From: Cycas panzhihuaensis
Lineage: Eukaryota; Cycadophyta
Direction: 5' to 3'
NCBI GenBank assembly: GCA_023213395.1
Contig: CM041465.1
Span: 223,951,741 to 224,015,740 of the forward strand
Length of the DNA stretch: 64,000 nucleotides
Shown here: piece by piece, positions 38,360-50,950 of the stretch
How positions within the stretch are numbered: position 1 is the stretch's first letter
How the letters are laid out: each line of letters begins with the position of its first letter
Made by a program: the position numbers and the translations under genes
Notes under the pieces: generated by a model
The model's input: only the letters and a program-made list of their open reading frames with translations
Databases searched by the model: none
Told to the model about the DNA's origin: nothing

Positions 38360-38833
38360 TGTTAAAACATAATGTTTAATGTATATGGTATACACATGCA
38401 CTTCCCACCATTCACCTACTTTGAGATATGTGAGATGCATACATATCCATGCCATCTCTTTATTGGATATTATAACAGCTCAATGTATTTGATGGGCTAC
38501 TCATGAGGTGAATTTTACTATATATATGTACACTCATCACTTGATAATTTGAGAAAGGAGAGAGCAAGAAGAGAAAGGTTGAAGACTTAGAGATGTAACC
38601 CTTATGATCATAAATAGAGTCTAAACTCCACCTTCTCCCATGGTTTTTCCCACAATGGATTTTCCATGTATAGATCTTGGTGTCTTATGGTGATGATTAT
38701 GTTTGATAATGCTACATTACTTTACATTCATCTTAATTAATTTGCTATGTATACATACTCATGAGTTTATATTATTATATCTTTTATATTTTTAACATGG
38801 TGTTAGAGCAATTCTATTATCCTATTTTAACAT
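38360..38833 (+). repeat. 5' LTR of E9 with iterated PBS units
   Basis: Core LTR 38360-38797 ends TTTTTAACA. It is followed by TGGTGTTAGAGCAATTC and, 36 bp on, by ATTTTAACA-TGGTATTATAGCAATT, i.e. a second LTR end and a second tRNA-Met-type PBS. The functional end of this LTR is therefore ambiguous: 38797 or 38833. Confidence 0.85.
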
Positions 38834-39839
38834 GGTATTATAGCAATTTTGTATCCAAACCACTATGATGAGGTGAAGATCCTAGTAATCTAGATTTAAG
38901 TCTATCGAGCCTATGATAGGAGCTATTTATGAAGAACTTTTTGATGATCTAGTATATGCATATATCAATGATATGTGTGCCCATTTACAGGATAGATTGA
39001 ATTAGTCAAGCTGTATAAAGGAAATATAATAGATACTGATGATATGTTGGTTTGGTATTTTATATGGATATTCCATTCATGCATACATGCCTATATTCTT
39101 AAAAGCATATAGGTACTTAAATCAGTCCATACAATATTATATTATATTCATAAGTAAAGGCTTTTGTGAGTCTCCATTAATAGATTCGCTATTACTCATG
39201 GGCCATTCTAGAGGCTTTTGTGAGCTTCTCACAATGAGATTCGCCACTAGAATGAAGGCAACCCTTTAGTACATACTAAACAGGTAGTATGTATGTACAA
39301 TAGTATGTTGATAGGTGTCCTAATGGCAACATAAAAGGTATGTGGCATGCAACAATTAAGATAAATTACATGCTTATGAGGGTAATTTTTATTACAGCAT
39401 ATAGATGATTAATATACATATAGTATGAATTATTATAATGGTATAATTACTTGGGTTATGACTGAATATTTACATTGCATGGATGTTGAAGGATTATTAT
39501 GTTTTGTTATTGAAGTATATGAATTATACATATTTATACATTTGATGGTGGCATATTGATGGACTATTTTAAGTAGCAAATTATGGATATGACAGATATT
39601 CTAATAAGGGTCTTATTTACAAGTGAGGTTAAGATCCTAACCATGATTACAGATTGAATCTGTAGTTCTAATGAATCACTCCAAACCCTTATTTCTTGTC
39701 CTTCTAACCTACTACCTGCACCCTAAATTTATGAAACCCTATGTCCATAACTAATTAAAAATCTTTTGTATCTAATTGCCAGGGATACATTCATACAATC
39801 GTAGCCATAGAGATAAACTTGCAGTTTATAAACTTAGGG
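38834..39839 (+). other. E9 leader with a short tandem repeat
   Basis: Starts with the second PBS TGGTATTATAGC. A unit of about 50 bp is repeated at 39160-39210 and 39211-39255 (aggcttttgtgag(t/c)-- then agattcgc-a). The open frame 39039-39269 spans this repeat and is not recognised. Confidence 0.5.
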
Positions 39840-40512
39840 CACCTAACTCTACATAATGATGATGAAGAAGAAATTGGAGATTATAACTATTTAGAGGCCA
39901 AAGATCATTATTATTCTAATCAAAGACATACTCTCTTTACCACGTATCACATGTAACCTGCCCATGGATATACTCAATAGAGAATGACTTTAGACAACTT
40001 GCTTAGTTAGTTGTAAATATAATAATAGAATAGTTGACAATTAGAAGAAATATCTACACGTAGGTGTGATACTCATGGAGTTGTAAGATAAAGGATTGTA
40101 ATGCCTGACCAAAATGAGAGACATGCCTCTCCTCACACAGATCACTCGGCCTATAGCTATATGAGAAATGCCTACATTATTATATATCTAGAGTTGAATG
40201 CCAACTACATTATATTCTCACACATTGTAGTGAAAATAGTCATTTGTAATGGAGACTGCTCAAGGATGCCTTAGAGATTAATCAATAGTTGGTGAATGAA
40301 GAAATGCAACTTATATTTACCCTTCATCAATTAGCCTCAACACACCTTCGTTCACATGTAGAGAATGCATATAAAAGGGCCAATGAAATTTGGCTACATA
40401 GATTGAAATATCACACCACCATTATAGAGTTAGACACCCATCCATATTACTTGCCTAAATGCTCTATCATAAAGATGCAATCGATCAATCCATCAAGATA
40501 CAACGCAGGATA
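39840..40512 (+). pseudogene. E9 gag-like coding remnant, unrecognised family
   Basis: Readable protein in at least two frames: DDEEEIGDYNYLEAKDHYYS at about 39858, QNERHASPHTDHSAYSY near 40110, and an open stretch at 40289-40513 containing RSHVENAYKRANEIWLHRLKY. Intervening stops are mostly TAA/TAG in place of likely Gln. Composition and position between leader and 3' LTR suggest the element's single protein, but no zinc knuckle or known gag domain is visible. Confidence 0.45.
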
Positions 40513-41879
40513 ATTACATAGGCATAGATTAAGAATTTAATGTTTGATTTTTTAAAACCCTTACATTTGATTTTTCATATTTAATCAAACTCCATAATCA
40601 TTTCAAATCTTATTTGAACCCCCTACACATCAACTAGAAGTCATACAGAGAGCCCATATTACCAAGGGCTAAGTTATTATGGGGACAAATTTTAGATTTT
40701 ATAAACTAGATTGAATAATTTTTTATTTTTTAAAATATATTTTTCATATTTCATAAGATTTCAGTTTTGTCACCAATTTCTAAAGGATCACGTAACTTTT
40801 TATGGGTCACTAACACATTTTCTCTCATAAATCATCACTCATATATCAAAATTAGATGTTGTCTAATGCATTGGAAAGAAGACTTTGAGATAGTCACAAT
40901 GAGTGATCACATGACTTTCTTTGGATAGTAGAAGAGAAAGAAAATTCAGGGTAAAGTTCATATAAGGGCTCTAAATTTTATTTTGGATGAATTTCATATT
41001 AGTTTAAAACAAAAAATTAGTTAATTCTAACATTTTCCATGGCTCTAAACATGATGGTAAACTTATTTTTAAGAAATGGTAGATGAAAATTAAAGTTTGA
41101 TTTAAAATCATGCATTTTAAGGCCCATTAATAATATTCTAAGGCATATTTTAATTAGAAAAGTTTATTAAGTAAGAAAGATTTGATGAAGTTATGACATA
41201 AGACATCCTTTATATGTCAGTTATTCATTTCCCCCTTCATAATATCATATTTGGTTTAGTGGATGGAAAAAACCCTAACCAAACATATAAATCACTTGGT
41301 TATTGAAGTAGTTTTTGCTATTTAGTTAAATGATAAATACAATTTAATTTGTTATAGTTAACTTCCATTAGCCAGGTCATTTAGCCTATTCCTAGAGTTT
41401 ATTGTTCAAGATGATCCAATTGTCGACATGATCCAGTTGATAAGACTTTGACACAACACACCAATTATATTGGTCCCTAAAAGTAATTTGGAAGGATGAT
41501 GAACCATGTATTTGAAGTAATTTTCTAGTGAACTAGTGATGACATCATTTGGTCACCCATGTATTTCATTAGATGGATATTATTTTATGTGGACTTAAAT
41601 ATCACTTTGCTTGATTCAATGATTAACAAAATGTTGATCATCTAACTTAATTTACATTGAAAGCAACCATCACACAGGTGAAGATATGGAAATATACATA
41701 AAACACTCCATATATATTAGTTATAGGCTAATGCTTGATGTAGACAAGCATATGGTTAAAAGTTACAGACAGGATACAAGTTACAATAGATAGTTATAAG
41801 TTATAGGCTCTAGAATATAAAATAAAGACTTAAGATTAAGATTTAGGGATATTAAATATTGTGGGAAGGTGTTAAAACA
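40513..41879 (+). other. E9 3' internal region and polypurine tract
   Basis: No gene recognised in 1.35 kb. It ends with tattgtgggaagg (41867-41879), the polypurine tract just before the LTR. Confidence 0.55.
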
Positions 41880-42380
41880 TAATGTTTAATGTATATGATG
41901 TACACATACACTTCCCACTATTCACCTACTTCAAGATATGTGAGATGCACATATATCTATGCTATCTCTTTATTGGATGATGTAATGGCTCATTGTATTT
42001 GATAGGCTGCTCATGAAGTGATTTTCACTATATATATATATACACTTAACACTTGAGAATTTGAAAAAGAAGAGAGAAATGAGAGAAAGATTGAAGACTT
42101 GGAGATGTAACCCTTATGATCATAAGTAGAGTCCTAACTCTACCTTCTCCCATGATTTTTCCCACAATGGGTTTTCCCTGTATAAACCTTGGTGTCTTGT
42201 GGTGATGATTATATTTGATGATACTTAGTTTACTTTACATTCATGTTAATTAATTTACTATGTGTACATACTCATGAGTTCATATTACTGTATATTTCAT
42301 ATTTTTAACATGGTATTAGATAAATTCCATTACCCTATTTTAACATGGTATCAGATCAATTATGTTATCCTATGTCAACA
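41880..42380 (+). repeat. 3' LTR of E9 with iterated PBS units
   Basis: Aligned with the 5' LTR from TGTTAAAACATAATG onward. Its right end has three successive termini: TTTTTAACA (42310), TTTTAACA (about 42345) and TATGTCAACA (42380). Each of the first two is followed by TGGTAT(T/C)AGAT. TSD TTTAG comes only after the third, so the integrated LTR includes two former PBS copies. Confidence 0.85.
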
Positions 42381-42385
42381 TTTAG

Positions 42386-44215
42386 CCCCTTTGATATTAG
42401 GTCCCAAGTGATGCTATCACCTCCATGAGACTGTTTACTAGTAGGTGTGGGGCTATGAACTCCAATTAACATTTAAATTTAATTAAATTTCTTAAAATTA
42501 TTTGAAATTTTTTAAGACACTAGTAAATATCAAAATATATAAAAAAATATTGAATTTTTTTATACCAAAAAAAAAAAACCTAGTTCATCATTTTTTTCTC
42601 TATGATTTTTCTAAAACATAGATCCAAATGGTAGTGGCATGTCTAGATGTTAGCAATGGCATTATGGTAATGATTAATTAAATTTCATCTCTTTTTTTTC
42701 TTTATATTGTAGGTCTACGTGTTTTGTAGGAGCGATTGGGTGTAATGCTTTAATTATATTCCTCGTGTTACCACTGTAAGTTGCCATTTAAATTCCCAAG
42801 GTAGATACGATGGCTTCGTGGCATACTTCCTTTATAAGAAGCCCTAAGATCCCTTCCAAAATATTACCATTGCTCACCTTAAGCCAAAATTTGTGAATTA
42901 CAATCCTCTACTTTCTCTAAGGGATCACCTACAACCAAAATAGAACTAGAAATCTTTGATAATGTTGCTCCTACAAATGTTTAATATCCCAACTTCATAA
43001 GGAATTTTCATCATCCTTTCATTGGCATTTAATTTCATTTTCCTATTATTCAATACTTTAAATTTGTAAAAGCTTCTCATATATATTCTTGACAAGACAT
43101 AAGAGCCACTAAAATATCCATTATAGGTGATTTCCATTATCATTCTAACATGTACTAACAAGATGTAAACTACAATCTTGCTTCAAAAGGAGAGGGATTA
43201 AAGAATAATAAGGCTGCATTTTTGCTATTGAAATAATGACTCGTGAAGAAGTGCAGTAGTCCCTGGAAGATGAAGTATGATGTCTTATCTAAACAATTGG
43301 ACAAATTGAAGGAGGGCTAAAGGGACAAGTATCTTACACTACTAAATAAAACCAACATCTCCCAAAATAAGAATAAATGGGTGCATTTTGTACTTCTTTT
43401 CCTTTCCAATATTCAATTGACCTTATGATTTATATCTCCACCAATCTCTAAGTTAAGGATTGGAGTCTTCTACCACCTACTGCATAGCAATATTAGGGAC
43501 TATGTTTTCTTTATCTAGTGCACTAGATTTGGATGTTCATCAAGAAGACTAGATATATTTAAGTGAGAATAAGATATACTTACGTTAACAAAATCCTAGT
43601 GTATTTCTTGTAACCATAATAAAGACAGAGGTCCGATAGACTTTTTAATATTAATGAAGTATAATAAAGTTACATGTAGACCTAAATGGATAGATAACAT
43701 AGTAGACAGAATGTAGATAAAAACTCACAACTATAGAATAAAAAATAGCCAAATGGTTTGGATAAAATAAGAAATATATTACTATATGACTGCAACCTTT
43801 TAAAGAAAAAAAAATGATATTTGAGCAGTAAAGACTTTTAATAACAAGCTTAAAGATGTGCTAAAAACATCATATATATTCTTTAATTTTTAAAAAAAAA
43901 CTAACCTATATTTGAGTAGTTAGAATGGCTAGTCCCATGTGCTTACTTTCACTTTAGTGGGCTTCCAAAATAATCCTTTCATAGGCTGGATCTATAGTTT
44001 TAAAGCTGTAACTTTGATTTTCAATATTCAACATTCAACACTTCAAAGAAGCTTATTGTTAGCATATAAATCTTCCTCTTCACAAAATAAAATCTACTAA
44101 GAAAATATGAACCATGACATAATTTTTAACAAAGAACCTAACTATGAAACTTCTTACTCAAAGAAATAATCCCATGATCAAATGAGTGATCTCTTAAGGG
44201 ATCAAAAGCTATTCT
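42386..44215. other. E6 5' internal region
   Basis: Non-coding on the minus strand as far as can be read. On the plus strand, 42713-42943 is exon-like (separate entry). The remaining sequence, including 43200-44100, gives no recognised protein. Confidence 0.5.
42713..42943 (+). pseudogene. Exon-like segment, unrecognised protein
   Basis: A pyrimidine-rich tract ending TTATATTGTAG at 42712 looks like a splice acceptor. One frame then reads about 76 codons with only two internal stops before TAG, both TAA where Gln is possible; it includes VYVFCRSDWV, CHLNSQGRYDGFVAYFLYKK and ITIAHLKPKFVNYN. The composition is globular and not low-complexity. It lies antisense to E6. It could be a captured host exon or part of an older element. 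No family is recognised. Confidence 0.35.
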
Positions 44216-44228
44216 AGCTCTAATACCA
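44216..44228 (-). other. Primer-binding site of E6
   Basis: The minus strand reads TGGTATTAGAGCT next to the LTR end CATCCAACA, a one-transition variant of the tRNA-Met site. Confidence 0.88.
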
Positions 44229-44230
44229 AA

Positions 44231-44430
44231 TGTTGGATGTAGTATTGGAGTGGTACCATATATTGAGAGAAGAAATATGAGACACAAATATAGATAATAA
44301 GAATAAATAGTACTTGTTGTATTGTGATATAAAATATGCATACATATGTAGGACACTCACATGTATGTGAGATCTCTCAAGATCAGCAATAGTGTGCTAT
44401 TGGTGGCTTTGCACATAAACCAAGATGCCA
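44231..44430 (-). repeat. 5' LTR of E6, left part
   Basis: Same sequence as the left part of the enlarged 3' LTR but with the short palindrome tacatatgta (44341-44350) at the site where the arrays grew. Interrupted by E7 after TGCCA (44426-44430); the rest is at 56485-56609. Confidence 0.9.
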
Positions 44431-44662
44431 TGTAGTGAACCTAAATAGTGTACTTATGCATAAATAATCATATTAATTGGTGAAGGGTCATGTCTATTTA
44501 TTATTTGGATATGTCCTTTCAAGTATAAATACATTCACTTATGTAATATTAAATATCATCTATCAATCATTGAACCAATTATAATTAATTATCCTTGGAT
44601 ATATTAAAATCTTGACCAATCTTGCCTCTTGTTTATGAGTGTGACTAGCCTGACTCACCTCA
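44431..44662 (+). repeat. 5' LTR of E7
   Basis: 232 bp, TGTAGTGAACC to TCACCTCA; pairs with 56241-56479. Contains gtataaataca, a good TATA box, at about 44524-44533. Confidence 0.9.
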
Positions 44663-44760
44663 AGTGATATCAGAGCATTTTCCTTGCCTTCAAAAGCTTT
44701 ATTACCTTGTTGCATCATTGCATTATAACATTCCTTTTCATATATCACATGTTATTAATT
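44663..44760 (+). other. E7 primer-binding site and start of leader
   Basis: AGTGATATCAGAGC follows the LTR directly and differs from the tRNA-Met site by one G-to-A change. The leader is cut by E8 at the TSD CTCTC (44761-44765) and continues at 53109. Confidence 0.88.
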
Positions 44761-44765
44761 CTCTC

Positions 44766-45119
44766 TATTGGGATAAATCCTAATGTGATTAAGGAATTAT
44801 GCACCTAGGGCCCCTCAAAGCCACCTTTGAGGCCCTTTAGGGCACCTAGAGCCTACCAATAGATGCCTAATCCACCTAGAGTCAATGCAATACTCTTAAG
44901 GTATGTGTTATAGTTATTTATCATTATTTTTTAATATTAGTTTTGATATTTATCAGTTAACATATAGGTCAGGTTGATGGTGCTTGTCACCTCCCTAAAT
45001 ATCTATATATTGGGTGGGAATACCTTCCTCATATTTTTTAACATTGTTATCATTGGAAATCTTATGTTAACTCAAAATGCATTCAATGTGAGTCCCACTC
45101 TACTCTTCTATGATCTAGA
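44766..45119 (+). repeat. 5' LTR of E8
   Basis: Aligned with 52759-53103. Start TATTGGGATAAAT is a decayed TGTTGGAATAAAT. The end is set by alignment with GACCTACA at 53103 and is less certain than the start. Confidence 0.88.
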
Positions 45120-47959
45120 TTTAGTATTAAATAACCACATTTTTACTCAGATATATCACAACTCGGCTACGTTGGTTTGATTTCATTATATATTATATTA
45201 AAATTTAACTTTATACATTTTAAAGTTATTTCATTTAATTTTTTCAATTCACATTTTATTTTTTGGGTGACTTGATAGCTTTGATTTGGTAGGCCTATGC
45301 ATCAAATCCCATGCTCAAAACCTATGTATGTGACTACTCATTGTGATCCTTGTTGAACCAATGAGCTAGTAGAAGAAATTATTTAATTTTTCATTGATTA
45401 TATAGTGAGGTATTTTAGTTTGATTGATAGTTACTCTATTTGGCCTCTTTTTGGTCTACAGGCTCATTCTCAGCACACAAGTATTAGTTCATCCTAAAAC
45501 TTTATGAGCTCTTTACTGCCTAGGATACCTCATTGCCTGTCAAATTTTGTCTTATTTCATAGCTTACAGAGAAAGATCCAGCCTCCAAAGTCATCTCAGC
45601 TCTGTTTCTTAGGTTTTTCATTGATTTTTTATTATTTTCTTTAAATTTTTTTATAAAACCTTAATAACCTTGCTTGAGTGCCCCTTGTGTAACCATCTCA
45701 CCTTAGATCTAAAGTCTAACAAAGTAATTTCATCTTCGTTTTTTCATCATGCTATCTGTTTTGGTTGACATTACATTTTTTCCCCTTATAATACACATAT
45801 TTTTTAATCATTTTTGGTGTGTTTTTCAGGCTCGATCTGGGTGGAAATATATGGTTCCTTGGCCTGCGTCTCCATCCATGGTATTAATTAATCAATTTGA
45901 TTGAATTTGAATGCTTTGTATCACCTATGTTTGCAATGTGTAGGTCACGTCGTCCAGTTTTTAAATTTGGCTTTATATATAAATGTTATTTGTTATTTGT
46001 ATTAACATTGATTTATATTATAAGGTTATAAAACATTTAAATCATATTTTATAAGATTTTAATTCCTTTATTATGTTCTTAAGCCCCCTTTAAGAGCTTA
46101 GCCCCCAGTCCCATCATACTCACGTGACCTCAGTTGCTTGTTATAGGGGCCCAGCTTCAAGTTTATAAAATTTTCTTTTTATTTTTTTAATTTATTTTTA
46201 ATATATAGGGTACTTATCATTTTTTACCATATCTTCTAGCTAGAGTATCAGTTTCTAATGAAACCTATTCCATTCCAACCAAAATTTTGAGGGCTATAGC
46301 ATAGACTAGCTATTTACTATTTTTGGATCTGATTTGACCTAATTTTAATGATTTAAAGTCGACTATTTTTTAGCCTTTAATTTATTAATATAAAGAGGGT
46401 GTTTCACTATTTTTGGTATAACTCTTCCATTTGATATCAGATTTTAAATCTATTAGTTTCATTAGAAAGTTGACTCATTCTCCTTGTACTGATATAAATA
46501 TTTATGAGTTTTGAAGTTTTTTTGTAGATGTTCAAAGCTGATAAAGTTAAGGTACTCAAGTGCTCCTAGTTCATCATTATTTCATATTTTTTAACATTTT
46601 TTCTTAAGTTTAATTATCTTAAAGTATATTAAGAAGCTTTTAATTTATATTTAATCCTTTTTACATTATTTCATAAGGTTTTATTAGTATTTCATAACCT
46701 TTTGAGCCCCTAGATCTGGTTAAGCCCCAAAAAGAGGTCATTTCACTTGTTCATTAAAATCTTGAGTTATAGGAGCCCATTTTCCAAACAGTTAAATCTG
46801 TTGGAAAGATATTTTAATATTCTTCAATATGGTATGGTTTCATTTTAATCTGATATTATTTAATAAGACTTTAGAGTTAGTAAACTTAAGCATTTAGTTT
46901 TTACCTAACAGCCTTGTTTCCTTAACTCTTTAAGAAGTTTTTATTTCAACCAAGTTATATTTACTTTATTGATTATTTATTATATATTTTTTAAGTAGTT
47001 ATTTAGCTCTCATATAGATTTTCTAAGTTGATTTGTAGTTGAAATTAGATTTCATACACCTAAAGAGATCAATAAACGAAGTGGGCTTACATATCAAAAT
47101 GGGTATATTTACTTATTTTGAACTCTCTTAGTGAAATCTTTTCTTAATATTTTTTATCCTTTTAAAGAAAAATATGTATTTTAGAATTCCTACCTTATAC
47201 ATCTTCACTTTTGGTCAAAAATAATAAATAAATTAACTTGCATATATTTAAAAAGGAATTTATTTCATTTCATTTGACTTATTTGAGTTATTTATCTCTA
47301 TTGGAAAACTTTAAGATTTATTCAAATATTTCATTATATTAAACATTTATATTTGCTAAAAGTATTCAAAAAGTCATATACTCCCTTATTGTTTCTTCAT
47401 CATATCAAATAGGAAAAGAAATGTTCATTTCGCCAATATCATTTATTTGAAGAAAAGTTCATTAGTTATTTATTTCAATAAGAAAGTTATCTACATAAGC
47501 ACTTCTTCTTGTTTGATCATCCTATTTCAAAGAGTATTTGTAATCATACATACTAAGTTCATTAATTTATTAAGCTTTTTATTTCTTCTACAAGTATATT
47601 TTTTATTGAAAAGTACATAACACATCAAAAGTTTACTTGTTGAATGCATTCTTGATTCATTATTGCATTTATAAAGGTTGCATATAGTTGCTAGTGTACT
47701 TTATTTTCAAAGGAACATTTCATTTTTAAAGGCATTACATCTCTTTTCTTAGAAGTTATTGCTTGCATATTTCCTTCAAAGTTCATTATATAGTTCATTT
47801 AATCTTGCTTAAAGGATATTATTTTTCATTTAAGTTTTTTGTTTTTTTTATAAAAATAACCTTTTCAAAACCCTAAGCAAGATCACATTATTAATTAATT
47901 TATTATCATATAAAAAAGATAATCTCAAATTGAACCACCTTTATTTTTTATCCTTGTAA
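45120..47959 (+). other. E8 PBS and long leader
   Basis: The PBS has decayed to TTTAGTATTAAATAACC. The 2.8 kb that follow are T-rich and hold no gene. At 45830-45880 a GC-richer, exon-like 51-bp segment is bounded by TGTTTTTCAG and GTATTAATT; it is open in one frame for 17 codons (ARSGWKYMVPWPASPSM) and could be a captured exon or a spliced leader exon. Confidence 0.55.
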
Positions 47960-48320
47960 GGGGAACAGTTAAGATCCTTGAAGTTACCACCTCGCACATG
48001 CTAGTTGGCATACTCATATTGGATGAGGATAGTCATTAGCTATCAGGTGTATTTAGTGGCAGGTTGATGTGTAGGACCTATTCTATTTATGGTGTTTGGA
48101 GACTAAGGTTAAACTTCGAGAGGGTGAGTGCCTTGGTTTGAGCAACCTTCACCGCTAAATCTGTCGCTAGGCATAAGTCCAGTGCAGGTGGGTCCATAAT
48201 TCATGGGGGTGTATAAGTCTTCTTAGCAACCCATGCAATGAGGTATATAGAGCCTAGCACTCACATGTTGGTATATTAGGTTCCTATTTTACCATTTTTG
48301 GGGAGGAACTACTAGATATG
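47960..48320 (+). promoter_or_regulatory. Conserved leader block upstream of gag (E8 copy)
   Basis: Counterpart of 17460-17840 in E3. Shared words include ttgaagttaccacc, tcatattggatgagga, gtttggagactaaggtta, ctaaatctgtcg and ggtatat-gagccta. It lies 240 bp before the gag ATG. Confidence 0.6.
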
Positions 48321-48558
48321 ATAGCAACTAAAGGTTTCCCTAGAAGAACCCTAAACTTAGAACCTAGTAGCATTAATAGGTTCTAGTTCACTATTGAAAA
48401 CTTTTGGTAAAACCTTAGGTTATTCAAACATGGTATAAATTTCAAACTCAAAACTTTCTTCAAAATTCACATTCAAACCTTTTTTGTGACATGCTAATTC
48501 AAATTTTGTAAACATAATCATTATTTGTCACCTTTGATCAATAAAACTTAAGTTAAAT

Positions 48559-49600
48559 ATGGCTTCTAGCTTTGGCAACATGATTATCCCTAAATTCTAT
48601 GGAAATAATTTCCTAAATTAGAGTAGGAGGATCAAAGCCATCCTCATAACTAATGATATAGAAAATTGTGAAGACAGGATACAACGAACTAGGTCAAAAT
48701 CCATCTGATGAAGAAAAGGTTACCTACAAGAAGAATGTTAAGAAAGACAATGAAGCCTTAGCACTCATCTTCTATGCACTTGAAGACCATGTGCTAGTAA
48801 GTTAGTTAAGTCAAAGGAAGCTTAGGACATCTTATAGTTAATATATGAAAGAGTAGCCTCTTCTAAACTTCAGAAGTTAAGGAACAAGTTTGAAAATTTG
48901 TGTATGATACACAATGAATTTTTAATAGAGTTTATGACCAAGGTACAAGATATAGTAAACCAAATGAGATCTCTTGGAGATACCCTAACTAAATAAAAGG
49001 TAGTTGAACGGATCCTTAGATGTGTTGGTGCAATCACATACTTTGAAATAGCTGCCACTAGTATAAGTATTTCAAAGGATCTAAGCACTCTAAAAGTAGA
49101 ACAGCTTAGTGCCATGCTTATGTCTATAGAGGAATAACAAAGTATTAATAAGTCTACAGAATATACCTTTGCTACAAATGCTCATATTCAATCCAACTCT
49201 CAAGCAGAAACATCAAGGAAAAAAGAATCACCTCTAAGAAGAAAGGTTAAAAATCCTAGAAAGGATACTAGGAAAGATCCTCCAAGATATAAAGCCCCTC
49301 ATCAAAGGAGGCAAGAAGGACCCTAATAGAATGACAACCCTATAAGGAATACAAATCAAAGAAGACAACTTAAGAATCATACTTGTTATTCTAATTGCTA
49401 AGGAAATCTTCAATCTTCAAGGTCAAACCACGAATATTATGAAAATAGACCAAGAGACAACCCTTCTCAACCTTATAAGGAAAGGGGGAGATCCTTTAAT
49501 ATTGATCACTCTCATCCAAGAAGAAAAAACTTAAGTTATAGAAGGTAAGATCTAGTATATTGTATATATTTCCATAATGGCCATAATAAAGATAAATGCT
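48559..49600 (+). pseudogene. E8 gag
   Basis: ATG at 48559 begins MASSFGNMIIPKFYGNNFLN, where the next codon, TAG, replaces Trp. Further blocks: LIFYALEDH, KVQDIVNQMRSLGD and LEQLSAML-like segments (UBN2-type gag). The basic C-terminal part ends in a degenerate zinc knuckle YCIYFHNGHNKDKCF (about 49558-49600) with one ligand changed. Start chosen because it is the first ATG after the conserved block and aligns with E3. Confidence 0.78.
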
Positions 49601-50950
49601 TCTCTAAACATGGACCACCAACTAGAGGACATGCTCAAAATCCATCTAAGTCAAAGGTCAATAATAGATTATTCCTATCTAGTTTTTCTGCTAAGGAAGA
49701 AGATGATGAAAGTTGGTATATCAATTTAGGATGCTCAACTCACATGACCTACAAAGAACATATGTTCCATACCTTGGATAAAAATAGAAAAGGATCCATT
49801 ATATTTGGAGACAACACCTCCCATGAATCAGTTGGGAGATGTAATATAGCTCTGATGACTGATATAGGTGAACATAGACATCTAGATGATGTCTTATATG
49901 TCCTTTCTCTAAGGAAAAACTTACTATCAGTAGGACAGATTATGCGATAGGACTATAAAGTGATTTTTGACAATGGTGAATGTGTTATTAAAGATAAAAG
50001 AAGAAATAAAGCTATTGTTGCTAGAGGAAAAATAACTAAGGATTGCATATTTAAACTTATCCTCACTCCTTCAGATACATATGCCATAAGAACTTCATCT
50101 ACCACGAATAGTGATTTGTAGTATAGAAGGTTTAGTCACCTCAACTATCATAGCTTGGCACTTATGAAATGAATGGACATAGTCACTAGTTTACCACATA
50201 TTGTTATAAATAAAAAATTATATGAAGGGTGTTTTCTTGGTAAGCACCATAGAGAAAGCTTTCTAGACTATAGTCATCAAGTATTGGGCCCTCTTCAATT
50301 AGTATACACAGATATTTATGGACCTATAAATACTTCTTTCCTAGTAAGTATAAAATATTTTATCACCTTCATTGATGACTTCATAAGGAAGGCATGGGTT
50401 TTCTTCCTAAAATATAAATCAGATGCCTTTGACTACTTTGTTGACTTCGAAATCTTTGTAGAATGATAAAATTGATATAAAATTATATCTCAAAGATTAG
50501 ATAATAGGGGAGAGTTTACATCCAATACATTCAAGGAGACAATTCACCAACCCCTACACCCCACAACAAAATGGTGTAGCAGGAAGGAAGAATTGAACTA
50601 TAGTTGAAATGGCCAGGTGTATGCTTAAAGGCAAGAATTTAGGCCATGAATTTTAGGCTGAAGTAATTCACACAATTATCTACTTACTCCATAGATGCTC
50701 CACCAAAGCACTTAAGTGGAAAACTCTTGAAGAAGCTTGGACTATTTATAAACCAAGCATACATCATCTCAGGGTATTTAGATGTCTTGCATATACCCAT
50801 ATTCCTAATTAAAGAAGATCCAAATTGGATGACCATAGTATCAAATGTATCTTCATTAGTTATAGTAAAACTTTTATGTCCTGTAAGGTATATGATCCAA
50901 AATAAAGAAAAGTTATGTTAAGTAGAGATGTCAAGTTTTAGGAAGATACC
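49601..50950 (+). pseudogene. E8 protease and integrase
   Basis: Protease: SWYINLGCSTHMTYKEH, with D-S-G changed to N-L-G; the frame is then open through DNTSHESVGRCNIALMTDIGE and LLSVGQ (49744-49938). Pre-integrase: YRRFSHLNYHSLALMK with YEGCFLGKHH. Integrase core: QLVYTDIYGPI, YFITFIDDFIRKAWVFFLKY (50173-50466), then NRGEFTSN, TPQQNGVAG-KN and IVEMARCMLKGKNLG. It ends with FRCLAYTHIPN and KVMLSRDVKF. Confidence 0.86.

Larger units (their letters stand above)
38360..42380 (+). mobile_element. E9: short LTR element inside E6
   Basis: LTR copies 38360-38833 and 41880-42380 begin TGTTAAAACATAATG. A perfect TSD TTTAG lies at 38355-38359 and 42381-42385. Total length is 4.0 kb. The internal 3 kb has no pol domain but a decayed gag-like frame. 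The LTR ends contain repeated units that each include a primer-binding-site sequence, and the TSD shows that these units are part of the integrated LTR. Confidence 0.88.
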
